46,093 bases of DNA from Elysia marginata (Eukaryota > Mollusca > Gastropoda > Plakobranchidae): assembly GCA_019649035.1 (NCBI GenBank), contig BMAT01001243.1, positions 22,031-68,123 of the forward strand, in the 5' to 3' direction. The position numbers were made by a program, and so were the translations under genes. Shown piece by piece: positions 1 to 12,354 of the stretch. Positions within the stretch are counted from its first letter, which is position 1. The number at the start of each line of letters is the position of its first letter. The notes below the pieces were generated by a model. It was not told the origin of the DNA, searched no databases, and saw only the letters and a list, made by a program, of their open reading frames with translations.

Positions 1-1
1 A

Positions 2-485
2 ACTATCTTCTCATGGCTGCTTTTTATCCTCGTCGTTGTCTGTGTGATCATTCTAGCGTCCAAGCTTCGAGCAGCATACAGGTTCCAACAATCTGCATCC
101 AGTACCGAGAGATCAGAGAAAGTCAAGGCGAAGGGTAAAAAACCAGGACCTACTAAACCATGTGATCCTTCACATCTCTCAGAGTCTTCTGAACGTAGCG
201 AAAAACCATCAAGTCACATGTCAAAGAGAGAACTACTAGTTATACAATCTGTGACTCTAATCTGTATCATATTTATTATTTCTGTAGTTCCAATTCAGAT
301 TCTCGCTATTATTCAGCAAGTTTACAAGGACTTTTATATTATAAACAAGTATTTTTTTCGTTAGGTTTTGTTATCATGTCGTTGTACCATTTAACTATTT
401 CAACACAACTGTCAATATCCTTGTGTATTTTTGTTTTAACTCTAAGTACAGAGAAACATTTCTTGAATTGTTTAACAGATCATAG
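2..485 (+). CDS. C-terminal part of a rhodopsin-class GPCR, with a one-base frameshift
   Basis: The window opens inside a seven-transmembrane receptor. Read from base 2, residues 1-22 are a hydrophobic helix (TM5), followed by a Lys/Ser/Glu-rich third intracellular loop of about 55 residues. A second helix containing VTLICIIFIISVVP follows (TM6). This frame stops at 362-364. One base further on, the frame continues for about 40 codons to TAG at 483-485 and reads PFNYFNTTVNILVYF, a TM7 with the N-x-x-N-x-x-V-Y arrangement that replaces NPxxY in many molluscan receptors, then NSKYRETFLELF as helix 8. The switch falls at the T7 run 352-358; with six T the frame would be continuous. The gene is therefore either a recent pseudogene or carries a homopolymer error. 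TM1-4 and the ligand are not visible. A chemosensory or FMRFamide-receptor-like member is plausible from the TM7 style. The family call is strong; the subfamily is a guess. Confidence 0.82.
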
Positions 486-1244
486 CAAGTTGCTAGTATT
501 ATGCTGAGTTATTGTTAACATGAATTTTGAGTTAACGTTTAAGATTTGCAGTGCCAAAAAGTTATGAGGAAACAAAACTGACAACAGCTGGCATACAAAA
601 AACGGATAGATACCCTTAATATGTCTGAAAAGGTGAAGAAATGTTGGCTTTACATGGGAAAAAATCTTAAAGTATGAACTATTGTAAACAACGTTTCCGA
701 CTAAAAATGAGCAGCAATGTGACAGGAACAAAAAACAAAACAAAAACAACTAAAAGCCAGACTGGTAGTTCCCCGCAGGGCATAAATAGCTCTTGACCAA
801 AAAAAGCAACATAAAACCTCAATAAGTAGTACCTTGTTCTAAATCTATCTTGAATCTTTAGCGCAGTACTAATTCTTTCAAACACCTTATCCGAAAATTT
901 ATTCAAACTCGAAACCAACCCAAATGAGTTTGATGTCAAAATTATTATTTTTTTGAAAGCGCTTTTCAACAATTGTTGCTCCCCTCTTGCCTTTATCGTA
1001 AAACAGCAAATAAGTTTAGATATTAGCACTGGTTCCGATAAAGGCTTTTATTACTTTATAGTTCTATCGTTTCAAAACATCTCATCTTAAAATGCACCTT
1101 CTGCACTACAGGCATGTCCAATATACTCTACTCTTTGTCTATATTCATAAACATATTAATAATGTTGAAATATACGCATTTTTGAACTGGCTGAAAATGT
1201 GTAATGCACTAAATATGTGATTTAACTTCATTTGTTAAGGCCTA
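486..1244. other. AT-rich flank of the receptor, no gene seen
   Basis: This stretch presumably includes the 3' untranslated region of the receptor. Open frames on the minus strand (480-749 and 679-1029) are low in coding character and look like chance. Confidence 0.5.
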
Positions 1245-1637
1245 TAGGGAATGAGATTAGAGGTAAACCAAGAGTAACGTCCCTTTTTTAGAAGACAACA
1301 ATCTAAAATACTAGAGTGGTTATTGTAATTTAGACCTAGATTTTAGGGTTTTATATTGGTATGTTTCTTACTTTTATAAAGGATTTCACATCTAGAATTT
1401 AAAAACTGTAGAGCTAAATAAAAAGTTTATCTTCAAAATAGATATGTCACATAAATTTTAGAAGATTGTATTTATAAACAGTGGGTAATCCCATTTAGTT
1501 TTCACATAATATTCTCTTTAAATTATTTCCTTACAATACGTTAGAACGTATATCGGCATGTGCTAGCCTTAATGATCAAACTCACTCGGAGAGACATCAG
1601 GAAAGTTCCGCTACTCTTGTTGAAATCTCATTCCCTA
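1245..1637. mobile_element. Small TIR element (MITE-like), copy 1
   Basis: The segment starts with TAGGGAATGAGATT and ends with its exact reverse complement. It is bordered by TA at 1243-1244 and 1638-1639, as expected for a TA target duplication. Inside the exact 14 bp the arms stay similar: AAGAGTAACG on the left against AAGAGTAGCG on the right, read inwards. It has no coding capacity, and 393 bp is normal for a non-autonomous Tc1/mariner-like element. A second, diverged copy lies at 39736-40122 and shares both the termini and the adjoining interior, so this is a family rather than a chance inverted repeat. Confidence 0.7.
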
Positions 1638-1639
1638 TA

Positions 1640-2737
1640 AATCATCATTCGAACGAGGTACTTTAAGAGTCAGTGATTTGTTTATATATTACTTTTTTGA
1701 CACGACCTGGTTTAATAATTGTTAGGACAGTTATGTCGCAAAAGACAAGTAGGCCTACATTACGATGTGAGTATTAGTTGGATTGTTTCTTGATTTCATC
1801 CATAGCTTAATAAGAGCAAACTTATTTTGAAGTAAAATTTACTGTTTAAAGAAAATTTATCTTTAAATGCAGTGTTGAAAATCTTGTAAAGTTGGTGAGG
1901 AGTGTAAAAACTCATTATCCTTGTTGCAAAGTAGCTAAATGTTACGTTCTTTGGGTATTTTTGAGCCCCACAATGTGGCACACATTACAATAAACAGACT
2001 TCTTGCCGCCATTAAATTAGAAATAAAAATTACTGAGGATTTGCATAGAAATATTCTCCGTGTTCTTGTTTCTGCTTTCAAATGAACATCATTCAACTAT
2101 GAGTGTATTGTTTTTCAATATCATTTTTTAAGTATTATAATTGTGCCGTTGGTTTGTAGATATTTGTAGGTTTGTTTGTAGATATTCGTTGGTTTGTTTG
2201 CAGATATTTGTTGGTTTGTATCGAGTTTGATTAACTCTTTGTCCTTTTTATAGTCTTTACAGAATCGACCCAAAATCTTATCTGCAAGTTTTGTGCGGCA
2301 AACGATTTTTCACGATTTTGATGTGGTTTTCGCCAGAATGTCCGTAAAAATTAGCAAATACTTAGTGACACTCAAATTTATCACAACAAATGTATAAAAA
2401 CAGAGAAAACTGAGAAAACTAGGAAGTTGATAAAGGTACGTCCAGTTCTCCCAAAATTGGGTATACCTTGCTTACGGAAATAATGAAATAAAATTCTTCT
2501 CTTTTTATTATTTGCTTGAGTTAAAGATAGATCTACATGTAGAAGAACCAAAAAACAGACAAGCATTGTGACAATGGAAATTCGTGTATTGACCCTTTAA
2601 ACCTTACCTTAACAACTTCTTACTGTGTCTTGGCGCGCGATGTAAGGGAGATAGCAAGAGCAACAACAACAAAAAACAATGCTTTGAAAGTGACTTCAAG
2701 AGTTAACGCCCCTTGTTCAATGAAAGGTCTGCTTTAC
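1640..2737. other. AT-rich spacer, no gene seen
   Basis: I see no coding signal. There is a short run of imperfect TTTGTAGATATTTGT-type repeats at about 2150-2220 (TTGGTTTGTAGATATT, three to four units) and one exact TAGGCCTA at 1750-1757. Confidence 0.45.
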
Positions 2738-2772
2738 CCACAGAAGTCTAGGGTTTTTTTAGACTTCTGTGG
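2738..2772. repeat. Perfect 13-bp inverted repeat (hairpin)
   Basis: CCACAGAAGTCTA at 2738-2750 and TAGACTTCTGTGG at 2760-2772 are exact reverse complements, with a nine-base G/T loop. It lies about 200 bp before the satellite array. No small-RNA precursor can be argued because the stem is too short. Confidence 0.75.
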
Positions 2773-2976
2773 TTTTACCACACGACGTCAGGACTGTCCC
2801 GTCTCGCATGTTTGAGAATGTATGAGTTTACCAGTTTAAAATCTGCAAAGTTACTGTCCCGGGAGTCGTATTTCAGTAAGGGCCTCTAAAAAGACGGAGC
2901 CACGCAGACTGCGTCATTATAGAATAAATCATTCGGTGACTTTAAAGACACATAGCGCCTAATCCACTAAATTGCT

Positions 2977-5900
2977 CTAGGTCTCACTTACATACGAAAA
3001 GTCTTTAAAATCTTATAAGTGTACTGGTGTCTACATTCGTTTGCATCTACCTGACAAAGTTTAGAAAACAAGTATTTTTTAAATGGAAAGGTATTAAGAT
3101 TTTACTCCATTTAAGTCACAGTTGATGATTTTTTTAAGATGACTAGAATGTGCAAGTGTGTAGTGTACACTGTTCCTAACTCACTAACTAAAAGCCTTTA
3201 TAGTCCTTCAAGTGTACTAGTGTCTATATCCGAGTGTATCTTCCTTACAAAGTTTAGACAATGACAATCATTTAAATATAAAGGTTTTAATATTGTACTG
3301 CATTTAAAAAATAGTTGATTTCTTTTAAAAATGACTGGAATGTGCAGGTGTGTATTGTACACTGTCTCTAACTCACATACAAAAAGCCTTTACAATCCTT
3401 TAAGTACTGGTGTCTACATTCCAGTATATCTTTCTTACAACGTTTTGAAAAAAGTATATATCGAATGTAGAGGTGTTAAGATTGTATTGCAGTTCAGTCA
3501 TAGATAATGTCTCTTGAAGATGACTGAAATATGTAGGTGTGTAGTGTACACTGTCTGTAACTTACATTCAAAACGCCTGTACAATCCTTTAAGTGTACTG
3601 ATGTCTACCTTAGATGGTATCTTCTTTACAACGGTTAGAAAAGAACTATATCTCAAATGTAGAGGTTTTAAGATTGTATTGCATTTAAGTAGTAGTTGAT
3701 GTCTTTCGAAGATGACTGGAATGTGCAGGTGTGTAGAATACACTCTGTCAAACTAACATACAAAAAGCATTTACAGTATTTCACATGAACTGATGTCTAT
3801 ATTTGAATATATCTTTCTCAAAAATGTAAAAAAGGGACGATCAGTAAAATGCAAAGGTTTTAAACATGTATATGAGTTTAGGTCATAGTTGATGGCTTAG
3901 GAAGATGACTGGAATGTGCATGTGTGTAGCGTACATCGTCCCAAACTCAAATATAAAAAGCCTTTAAAATCCTTTAAGTGTACTGGTGTCTAAATTCGTT
4001 TGTATCTTCCTGACAAAGGTTAGAAAATAAGTATTTTTTAAATAGAAAGGTATTAAGATTGTACTGCATTTAAGTCACAGTTGAAGATTTTTGAAGATGA
4101 CTGGAATATGCAAGTTATTCTGTTGCACAGAATACACTGTCCCTAACACACATATAAAATGCCTTTACAATCCTTTCAGTGTGCTGGTGTCTATATTTGA
4201 CTGTATCTTCCTCAAAAAGGTTAGACAATGACGATCATTAAAATGTAAAGGTTTTAAAATTGTATTGCGTTCAAGTCATAGTTGATGGTTTTTTAAGATG
4301 ACTGAAATGTGCAGGTGAGTAGTGTACACTGTCTGTAACTTACATACAAAAAAACATGTACAATACTTTAAGTGTACTGATGTGTACATTCGTTTGTATC
4401 TTTCTTACAAAGGTAAAAAAGAATTAAGGATATTTTAAAAAATAGAGGTTTTAAGATTGTAATGCATTTAAGTCAAAGTTGATGTCCTTTGGAGATGATT
4501 CGAATGTGCAAGTGTGTAGTAAACACCGTTCCTTATTCACATACAAAAAGCATTTACAATCTTTCAAACGATTTGGTGTCTTTTTTGACTGCATCTTCCT
4601 TAACAAGGTTAGACAGTGACGATCATTTAAATGTAAAGAATTTAATATTGTAATGCATTTAAGTCATAGTTGATGTTTTTTGATGATGACTTGAATGTGC
4701 AGGTGCGTAGTGCACACTGTCCCTACCTCACATACAAAAAGCCTTTACAATCCTTTAAATATTCTAGTGTCTAAATTGGACTGTATATACCTTACAAAGG
4801 TTAGAAAACAACTATTTTTTAAATGGAAAGGTTTAAAGATTGTACTGAATTTAAGTCATAGAAATGTCTCTTGAAGATGACTGGAATGTTTAGGTGTATG
4901 GTGTACACTGTCCGCAACTTACATACAAAAAGCCTTAAAATCCTTTTAGTGTACTGATGTCAATTTTCGATGGAATCTTCCTCAAAACAGTTAAAAAAAC
5001 AAATATATTTCAAATGCAGAGGTTTTAAGATTTTACTGCTTTTAAGTCATAGTTGATGTCTTTCGAAGATGACTGGAATGTGCAGGTGTGCAGTGCACAC
5101 TGTCCCTAATTCACACACAAAAAACCTTCAAAATCCTTAAAGTGTACTAGTGTCTACATTCGACTGCATCTTTCTTACAAAGTTAGCAAATGACGATCTT
5201 TGAAATAAAAAGGGTTTAAGATTGTACTTCACTTAAGTCATAGTTAATGTCTCTTGAATATGACAGGACTGTGCAAGTGTGTAGTGTACATTGTTCTTAA
5301 CTTACATACGAAAAGCCTTTACAATCTTTTAAAAGCACAGGTGGCTATATTGGACTGTATCTTTCTAAAAAAGGTTGGATAGTGACGATCATTTAAATGT
5401 AAAGGTTTTAATATTGTGGTGCATTTAAAAAATAGTTGATCTCTTTCGAAAAAGACTGGAATGTGCAGGTGTTTCGTGTACACAGTCTCTAACTTACATA
5501 CAAAAAGCCTTTACATTATTTCACATGAACTGATATTTGAATATATCTTTCTCAAAAAGGTAAAACAGTGACGATCATTAAAATGCAAAGGTTTTAATAT
5601 TGTAATGCATTCAAGTCATAGTTGATGTTTTTTGAAGATGACTTAAATGAGCAGGTGTGTATTGCACACTGTCCCTTACTCAAATACAAAAAGCCTTTAC
5701 AATCCTTTAAATGTACTAGTGTCCACATTGGACTGTATATACCCTACAAAGGTTACAAAACAAGTATTTTTTAAATGGAAAGGTTTTAAGATCGTACTGA
5801 ATTTAAGTCATAGTTGATGTCTTTCGAAGATGACTGGAATGTGCAGGTTTGCGGTGCGCACTGTCTCTAATTCACATACAAAAAGCCTTATAAATCCCTT

Positions 5901-7617
5901 AAGTGTACTAGTGTCTACATTTGACTTTATGTTCCTCACAAAGTTAGCGAATGACGATCGTTGAGAAAAAAAGGGTTCAAGATTGTACTGCATTTAAATC
6001 ATAGGCAATTGGTCTCTTGAAGATGACAGGACTGTGCAAGTGTGTACTGTACATTGTTCTTTACTTACATACGAAAAGCCTTTACAATCTTTTAAATGCA
6101 CTGGTGGCTATATTTGACTGTATCTTCATCAAAAAGGTTAGACAATGATGATCATTGAAATGTTAAGGTTTTAATATTGTACTGCGTTTAACTAATAGTT
6201 GATGGTTGTTGAAGATGACTGGAATATGCAGGTTTGTGGTGTACACTGTCTCTAACTTACATACAAAAAGCCTTTAAAATCCCTTAAGTGCACTGATGTG
6301 TACATTCGTTTTTATCTTCCTTCCATGGGTTAGAAAACAATTATATTTTGAATGTAGAGGTTTTAAGATTGTACTGCATTTAAGTCATTGTTGGCGTCTT
6401 TAGAAGATGACTAGAATGTGTAGGTGTGTAGTGTACACTGTATGTAACTCACATAAAAAAGCCTTTACAATCCTTAAATTGTACTAATGTCTACATTCGT
6501 CTGTGTCTACCTTACAAAGGTTAGAAAACAGGTATTCTTCAAATGGAAAGGTTTCAAGACTATACTGCATTTAAGTCATAGGTAATGTTTTTTGAATATG
6601 ACTGGAATGTGCAAATGTGTAGCCTACATTCGACTGTATTTAACTTAGAAAGGTTATAAAACAAGTATTTTATAAATGGAAAGGTTTTTAAGATTGTACT
6701 GCATTTAAGTCATAGTTAATGACTCTTGAAGATGACTGGACTGTGCAAATGTGCAGTGTACATTGTCCTTACCTTACATACAAATAGCCTTTACAATCTT
6801 TTAATTGAAGTGGTGGTTAAATTTAAATGTATCTTCCTTAAAAAGGTTAGAGATGAACGATAACTAAAATGTAAAGATTTAAATATTGTAATGCATTCTA
6901 CTGCATTTAAGTCATAGATGATGTCTTTTGAAGATGACAGGAATGTGCAGGTGTGTAGTGTTTTTTGTCCTAAAGTCACATACAAAAATCCTTTACAATC
7001 CTTTAAAGTGTACTTGTGTCTACATTCGACTCTATCATCCTTACAAAGGTTAGACAACGATGATCATTAAAATGTAAAGGTTTCAAGATTGTACTGCATT
7101 GAAGTCAATGTCAATGTCCCTTGAGGATGACTGGAATGTGCAGATGTGTAGTGTACACTGTCTGTAGCTTACATACAAAAAGCCTTTACAATCCTTTAAA
7201 TGCACTAGAGTCTACATTTGACTGTATCTACCTTACACAGGTTAGAAAACAAGAATTTTTGAAATGGAAAGGTTTCAAGATTGTTCTGCATTTAAGTCAT
7301 AGATGATGTCTTTCTAAGATCACTGGAATGTGTAGGTGTGTAGTGTACACTGACCTTAAGTTATATACAAAAATCCTTTAAAATCCTACAAATGAACTGG
7401 TGTCTATATTTGACTGTATCTTCCTCAAAATGTTTAGACAATGACGATCATTAAAATGTAAAAGTTTTAATATTGTACTGCGTTAAAGTTATAGTTGATG
7501 TTTTTTTTTAAAATAACTGGAATTTTCAAGTGTGTATTGTACACTGTCCGTAACTCACATACAAAAAGCCTTTACAATCCTTTAAGTGTACTGATATCTA
7601 CATTCAATGGTATCTTC
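2977..7617. repeat. Satellite array of about 25 monomers of about 192 bp
   Basis: A unit built on ACATACAAAAAGCCTTTAC, TGTACTGGTGTCTACATTCG, GGTTTTAAGATTGTACTGCA, TTTAAGTCATAGTTGATG and GATGACTGGAATGTGCAGG repeats about every 192 bp. Anchor copies of ACATACAAAAAG fall near 3370, 3565, 3755, 3950, 4147, 4343, 4539, 4728 and on to 7558. Monomers differ by roughly 10-20%. The block before the TTTTAAGATTG segment comes in three main versions: A (AGAAAACAAGTATTTTTTAAA), B (GACAATGACGATCATTAAAA) and C (a version ending near TCAAATGTAGAGG). These are interleaved. The copy near 6600-6650 has an internal deletion. Nearly every monomer carries the palindrome AGTGTACACT. The array has no coding frame; the small open frames in it are chance. 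It ends inside a monomer at 7617. Confidence 0.95.
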
Positions 7618-7684
7618 CTACTACTGCTACCTCTACCACTTCTACTACTATTAATACTACCACCACCACCACCTCAACTTCACA

Positions 7685-7746
<62 letters not shown>

Positions 7747-7820
7747 TTACTACTAATAATACTATTTCTACTCCTGCTAAGACTGCTACTTCTACTAGTA
7801 TTGCTGCTACTGCTTCTGGT
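7618..7820. repeat. CTA-triplet microsatellite joined to the satellite
   Basis: Interrupted CTA/TAC triplets, with the purest run at about 7685-7746, start directly at the truncated last satellite monomer (TATCTTCCTA then CTACTG). Long poly-Leu and poly-Val frames across it are artefacts. Confidence 0.95.
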
Positions 7821-10127
7821 ACTTTAACCAACTACATGTACCTAATCTTTACTCACTATTTAATTGTTTCTTTTAACTCGAAGTGATTCGTGCAGTTTTT
7901 TTTACCCCTAAAAAGGTACATTTTATTTATAAATCGTATGAATCGAAAAATACCCAGGACGTACAGTGTACAATGTACGTGTAAATATCGACGTACGGGG
8001 AAGATTAACGCTATTTATCCTAAAGCACTCCTGCTCAATTTACATCGCATAAATATATTTTTATATAGGTGTATGCATTTCCAAGGGTGGGCGCAAAACT
8101 CTAATTTTTATCTTGCGCACAGTTTCCTGCAGTGAAGTTTTATTCTGCTGCTTTGACTACGTGGATGTTTACAATAATCTTTAGGTTGCAACAGACCGTA
8201 TTAGGATAAATAGTACCGTTTTTTTTTTGGTCGCATTCGTTGACACTGATTATGGTAATTGGGATAAGATACTCATTCCATCGATTTGTAGCAATATCGT
8301 CATGATGACCTTTTTTTTTTTGTCTTTTCAGTTTTTGTTTCATAAAATTGGCAAGTGCAAAGAAAGACGCTGGAGACAGATTTTACAATCGTTTGCGCTT
8401 TTTTTCGGCTTCTTGTGATTTTTTTCTTCCAAAAAGTGAAAATGTAAACTTCATTATTCTCTTTTTTTATGGCATTTCAACATCCAATTTTTCAAGGCAT
8501 TTTGAGACAAACAAAAACAAGTATAAGCCTTAATAATTTTAAATATAATAAAATGTATACCGACATAGAACAAAACATAACAAAAAACTTATAGAAAATA
8601 TCCTATAAATTTCATCCATCTTCAAAATGGCAGGGCGGATTAAAAAAATCTGTAAAATGGTAAAAAAAAAAGTGACCGTTTTTCGGTTTGATTGCTATAT
8701 AAATACACCGTGTTAATATTTCTATTGTATAATAATGATGTCTTTGAAATATTTTCTTAAACTAACGTCAGCTCAAGACGCGCCATCTACTAGCAATAAA
8801 TTTTTGAGTCGTTTGCGGCTTGACACAAGAAAATTTTCCGCTATTCTGTTTATAATATATTTTCTAATTTTTTAACTGTATTTGATTTAAACCAAGCAGT
8901 AGGCCAGACCCTAAACGTAACAACCCACGTATAAAATTAAAATCATAAGCTCCATGGCAGACACTGTGAAAAAACTGTTGCATTTTCCTTCACGCCTTTG
9001 CAAAGAAAAAAGATAAGAGACATACAAAGAAACATTTTTACATGTAAACAAGAGTCATAATTTGGGTATTTGCATTAACGCAGTCCCACATCTTAAAAAA
9101 GGAACAACACATTAAAAAAAACTGAAAAAAAACCACATGGATATCTTTTATTGGGGAAAATTTAAACCATTTTTCCTTAATACAACACTGTGACATAGCG
9201 TAGAAAGGCAAGCGCGACAACTCAGTTCATCTATGGATGAAAAACAAAACGTTTCTTACTAATGATGTGCGCTTTTTAAAAGTTCAATGGTTCTGACCTA
9301 ATCTTAACGACTGGTTCGGATTATGCATGAAAAATTTGTCTATAGAGCGTTTTATTTAAGCTGCATAATATTTTTTTTCTAATTTACCACGCAAATAGGT
9401 GTACAATCTGAAAAGAGGAAAGCGGAAGGTATGGTGTTTCCGAAGTTTTGACGTAGATTTAGATCAGAACCATTGATGGACCCAATGCAAGAAGTGCTTA
9501 ATAAAGTGCCATATTTGGACGTTTTCAAAATTTATCCTGAAAAAAATTCTTTTTTACTTCGTTGCCATTTTTAGTGAAATAAAAGACAATTATAATCTAG
9601 GTATGGATTAGGCCTACAATAAAGGCTATAGTATTATGGGGTGCTTATTTGCGGAGAATGGAGTTTAATCTTTTTTCAACTCTCATCTCGTTCAATCTTT
9701 TAGGCAATATAAGACCCCCAAAAAGACAGAAATGCCAGAGAGATGCCTTAGTTTTACTCCAATCCCCCCACTGAAAGCTTTAAAGACAAAGCAAAAATGG
9801 AATGTATCGGAGAATGCGAAAATTGAATTTTTAACTTTTGAAACTTTTTTTTATAACATATTAAAAACGAGACTATTTAAGGAAGAAAAACACAAACCAT
9901 TTTGCTTCACTATTCCAGTGTTCTCCAATAAGCTTGAAATCAACAGCGTCGCCCATTACCAGAGAGCTGACGTATACCAGGACCAGGCACAACCACAAAA
10001 CTCCTCTGTTAACTACACGGAGAAAAGAAACGACCATCAACATAGGTCATGTTAATACATGTAATGAAGCCATTAGTAATAATGATCAGGAATTTCTTTT
10101 ATTATTATTCCCCATACTTTTTTATTG
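7821..10127. other. AT-rich spacer, no gene seen
   Basis: I found no splice-bounded coding signal. An ATG-started frame of 107 codons at 9732-10055 has no recognisable motif and a composition like its surroundings, so I do not call it. One exact TAGGCCTA lies at 9609-9616. Confidence 0.45.
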
Positions 10128-10193
10128 CTATTATTGATATTGTTATTATCATTATTATAGTTATTATTATTATTATTATTATTATTATTNNNA

Positions 10194-10230
<37 letters not shown>

Positions 10231-10410
10231 TATTATAATCATCATTATTTTTTGATTGTTTATTATTATAATTACTATTATCGTTATTCTTATAATTGTT
10301 GTTGTTGTTATAATTATTATTAATATAATTTATATCATTATTTTTTTTATTGTTATTATTACTGTAATTATTATTGTTATTATTATTAATATTATTATTA
10401 TTATTATCAC

Positions 10411-10441
<31 letters not shown>

Positions 10442-10460
10442 AACATTATTATTATTACTA
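10128..10460. repeat. ATT-triplet microsatellite with a 3-base gap
   Basis: Interrupted ATT/TTA triplets run through the segment, with unresolved bases at 10190-10192. The gap probably marks uncertain repeat length in the assembly. The poly-Ile frames across it are artefacts. Confidence 0.95.
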
Positions 10461-11026
10461 GTTATGGCAGACCGTGCTTCGCATTGGTGATAATACCGCC
10501 CAACGTTTTAAACATCCCCTCTATTTATATCTTCCATAATACCTTACATAACCCCCCACCCTACAGACGAAAATTTTCTATCTGTCTGCTATTCTTTCTC
10601 GTCCAATCCCTTTTTTGTCACTTTACCTTCTTCGATAACTCCCCCTCTCACAGTGACTCCTTCTCACACTCTCAACCTCCCCCCCCCCCGACTAAAGTTT
10701 TGGAACGCTCAAAAATATTTCCTCTTTGTGTGAACATTCTCTGCGACATTCCCCTCTCCTATATCTCTCTTTCCTTCCTCATTTTCTTTTTTCGTCCTCT
10801 GCCTCTTTCTCTCTCTCCCTCTTCTTCCCTCCTGCATTAAATTGGGCACTTTTCAACGCAATAAATTATTTTTTAAATATTCTGACCACTTACCGTTTTA
10901 CCCTATTTACTGGTCTGTTCTTTCACTATTACTAAACCAATGTAAATGTTACAACCCAGTTTAATATTTCTAGATTTCACTTAATCTCTCTCTCCCATCT
11001 TCACTCTGTCGCTTTAAGTCTCTCTC

Positions 11027-11061
<35 letters not shown>

Positions 11062-11130
11062 CTTTTTCTCTCTCCTTGTCTCTTTCTCTCTAGGTGAGTT
11101 TTCTTATAAATATTATGATGGCCTCGGGCT
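10461..11130. other. Pyrimidine-rich stretch with a CTAT microsatellite
   Basis: C/T-rich DNA with a tetranucleotide (CTAT) run at about 11028-11060 inside a CT-rich flank (10988-11092). The Ser/Pro/Leu-rich frame on the plus strand reflects this bias. No gene seen. Confidence 0.7.
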
Positions 11131-11174
11131 GGTAGTGGTATTGGTAGTAGTAGTAGTGGTAGTAGTAGTAGTAN

Positions 11175-11206
<32 letters not shown>

Positions 11207-11372
11207 TGTAGTAGTAGTATTGCTAGTAGAAGTTTTAGTAGAAGTAGTAGTAGTAGTAGTAGTAGTTGCAGTAGTAGTTGTTGTAGTAGTAGTTGTTATA
11301 GTAGTAGTGGTTATAGTAGTAGTAGTGCTAGTAGAAGTAGTAGTAGTAGCAGTAGTAGTAGTAGTAGGAGTA
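11131..11372. repeat. GTA-triplet microsatellite
   Basis: Interrupted GTA/TAG triplets with one unresolved base at 11174. Scattered variants (GTT, GCA, GAA) show the array is old. Frames of poly-Ser, poly-Val or poly-Thr are artefacts. Confidence 0.95.
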
Positions 11373-12258
11373 TAATGGTGGTGACTTTTATGCTCCATGT
11401 TGTCAACCTTTAAACATAAAAACTTTGGTTAACAAACGAACCCTTCTGATACGTAGCAGTAGCAGCAGCAGCAATTAGTTTTAAGTAGTAGTGGTAGAGT
11501 GGGTTTGTTAAATTCGCAGTATTAGTACTAACAAAGGTTACTTTATAATAATGTTGTTGAAATTACAAGAACAACTCGATATTTCCGCTATTCTGCAAAT
11601 CAAAAGCAGTATTTGCAGTGTAAACCATATTAGAGATACTTCATTTCGTTTGTCCACGGCAGTTTAGTTACACTATAACTCCACACAAAAAGATATTTCT
11701 AATTTTCTAAAAGAGAAACACAAGCCAAGTTTCGAAACTACAAACGCGAGATTGAAACTGGCAAATATGTGTGACTATGTTATATAATTCAACTCTTAAA
11801 TTTTTTTCATGTACATGCAGTAAATATCAGACACAAAGCATTCACGTTTTATCATTGATACTGGCTCATAAGGTCGTGTATATGCCTTTCGTGATGGTAG
11901 ACAAAGTATTTCCCAATATAGTACACACAAAAAAATAGTTCTGGCATAATAATCCAAAGTTTTACATATCTCAAGTTACTTGATAACGCCCTTCCATAAA
12001 TGTCTAATACACTGACAAAGAAACGGTACCACTCACTTATTCTGTCGGTTTCTTTCATTTAGATTTTTTTCCCATGACAATAGTTTAGGATAAAAATTTT
12101 AACGATTCAAAGTAACTGTAATTTGAAAGGACAATGGGGTAAAAGCTTAGTTAAAAAATAGTCTTTTTTTCCCTGTGCTTTCTATTCTCATTGTGACCCG
12201 ATTTGGTTAGCTGATTAGATTACTTCTTTTATTAGTTTATGTCATATACTTCTTATAG
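11373..12258. other. AT-rich spacer, no gene seen
   Basis: There are a few extra AGC/GTA triplets at 11455-11490, then AT-rich sequence without coding signal, up to the assembly gap. Confidence 0.45.
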
Positions 12259-12354
12259 NNNNNNNNNNNNNNNNNNNNNNNNNNNNNNNNNNNNNNNNNN
12301 NNNNNNNNNNNNNNNNNNNNNNNNNNNNNNNNNNNNNNNNNNNNNNNNNNNNNN
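12259..12354. other. Assembly gap (96 N)
   Basis: A run of unresolved bases. The sequence on either side does not match obviously, so true gap length and continuity are unknown. Confidence 0.99.

Noticed and set aside
2977..7617. CRISPR array
   Set aside because: The units are contiguous, with no spacers, and the context is eukaryotic; this is satellite DNA.
9732..10055. ATG-started frame of 107 codons
   Set aside because: No motif, and codon use reflects AT-rich background.
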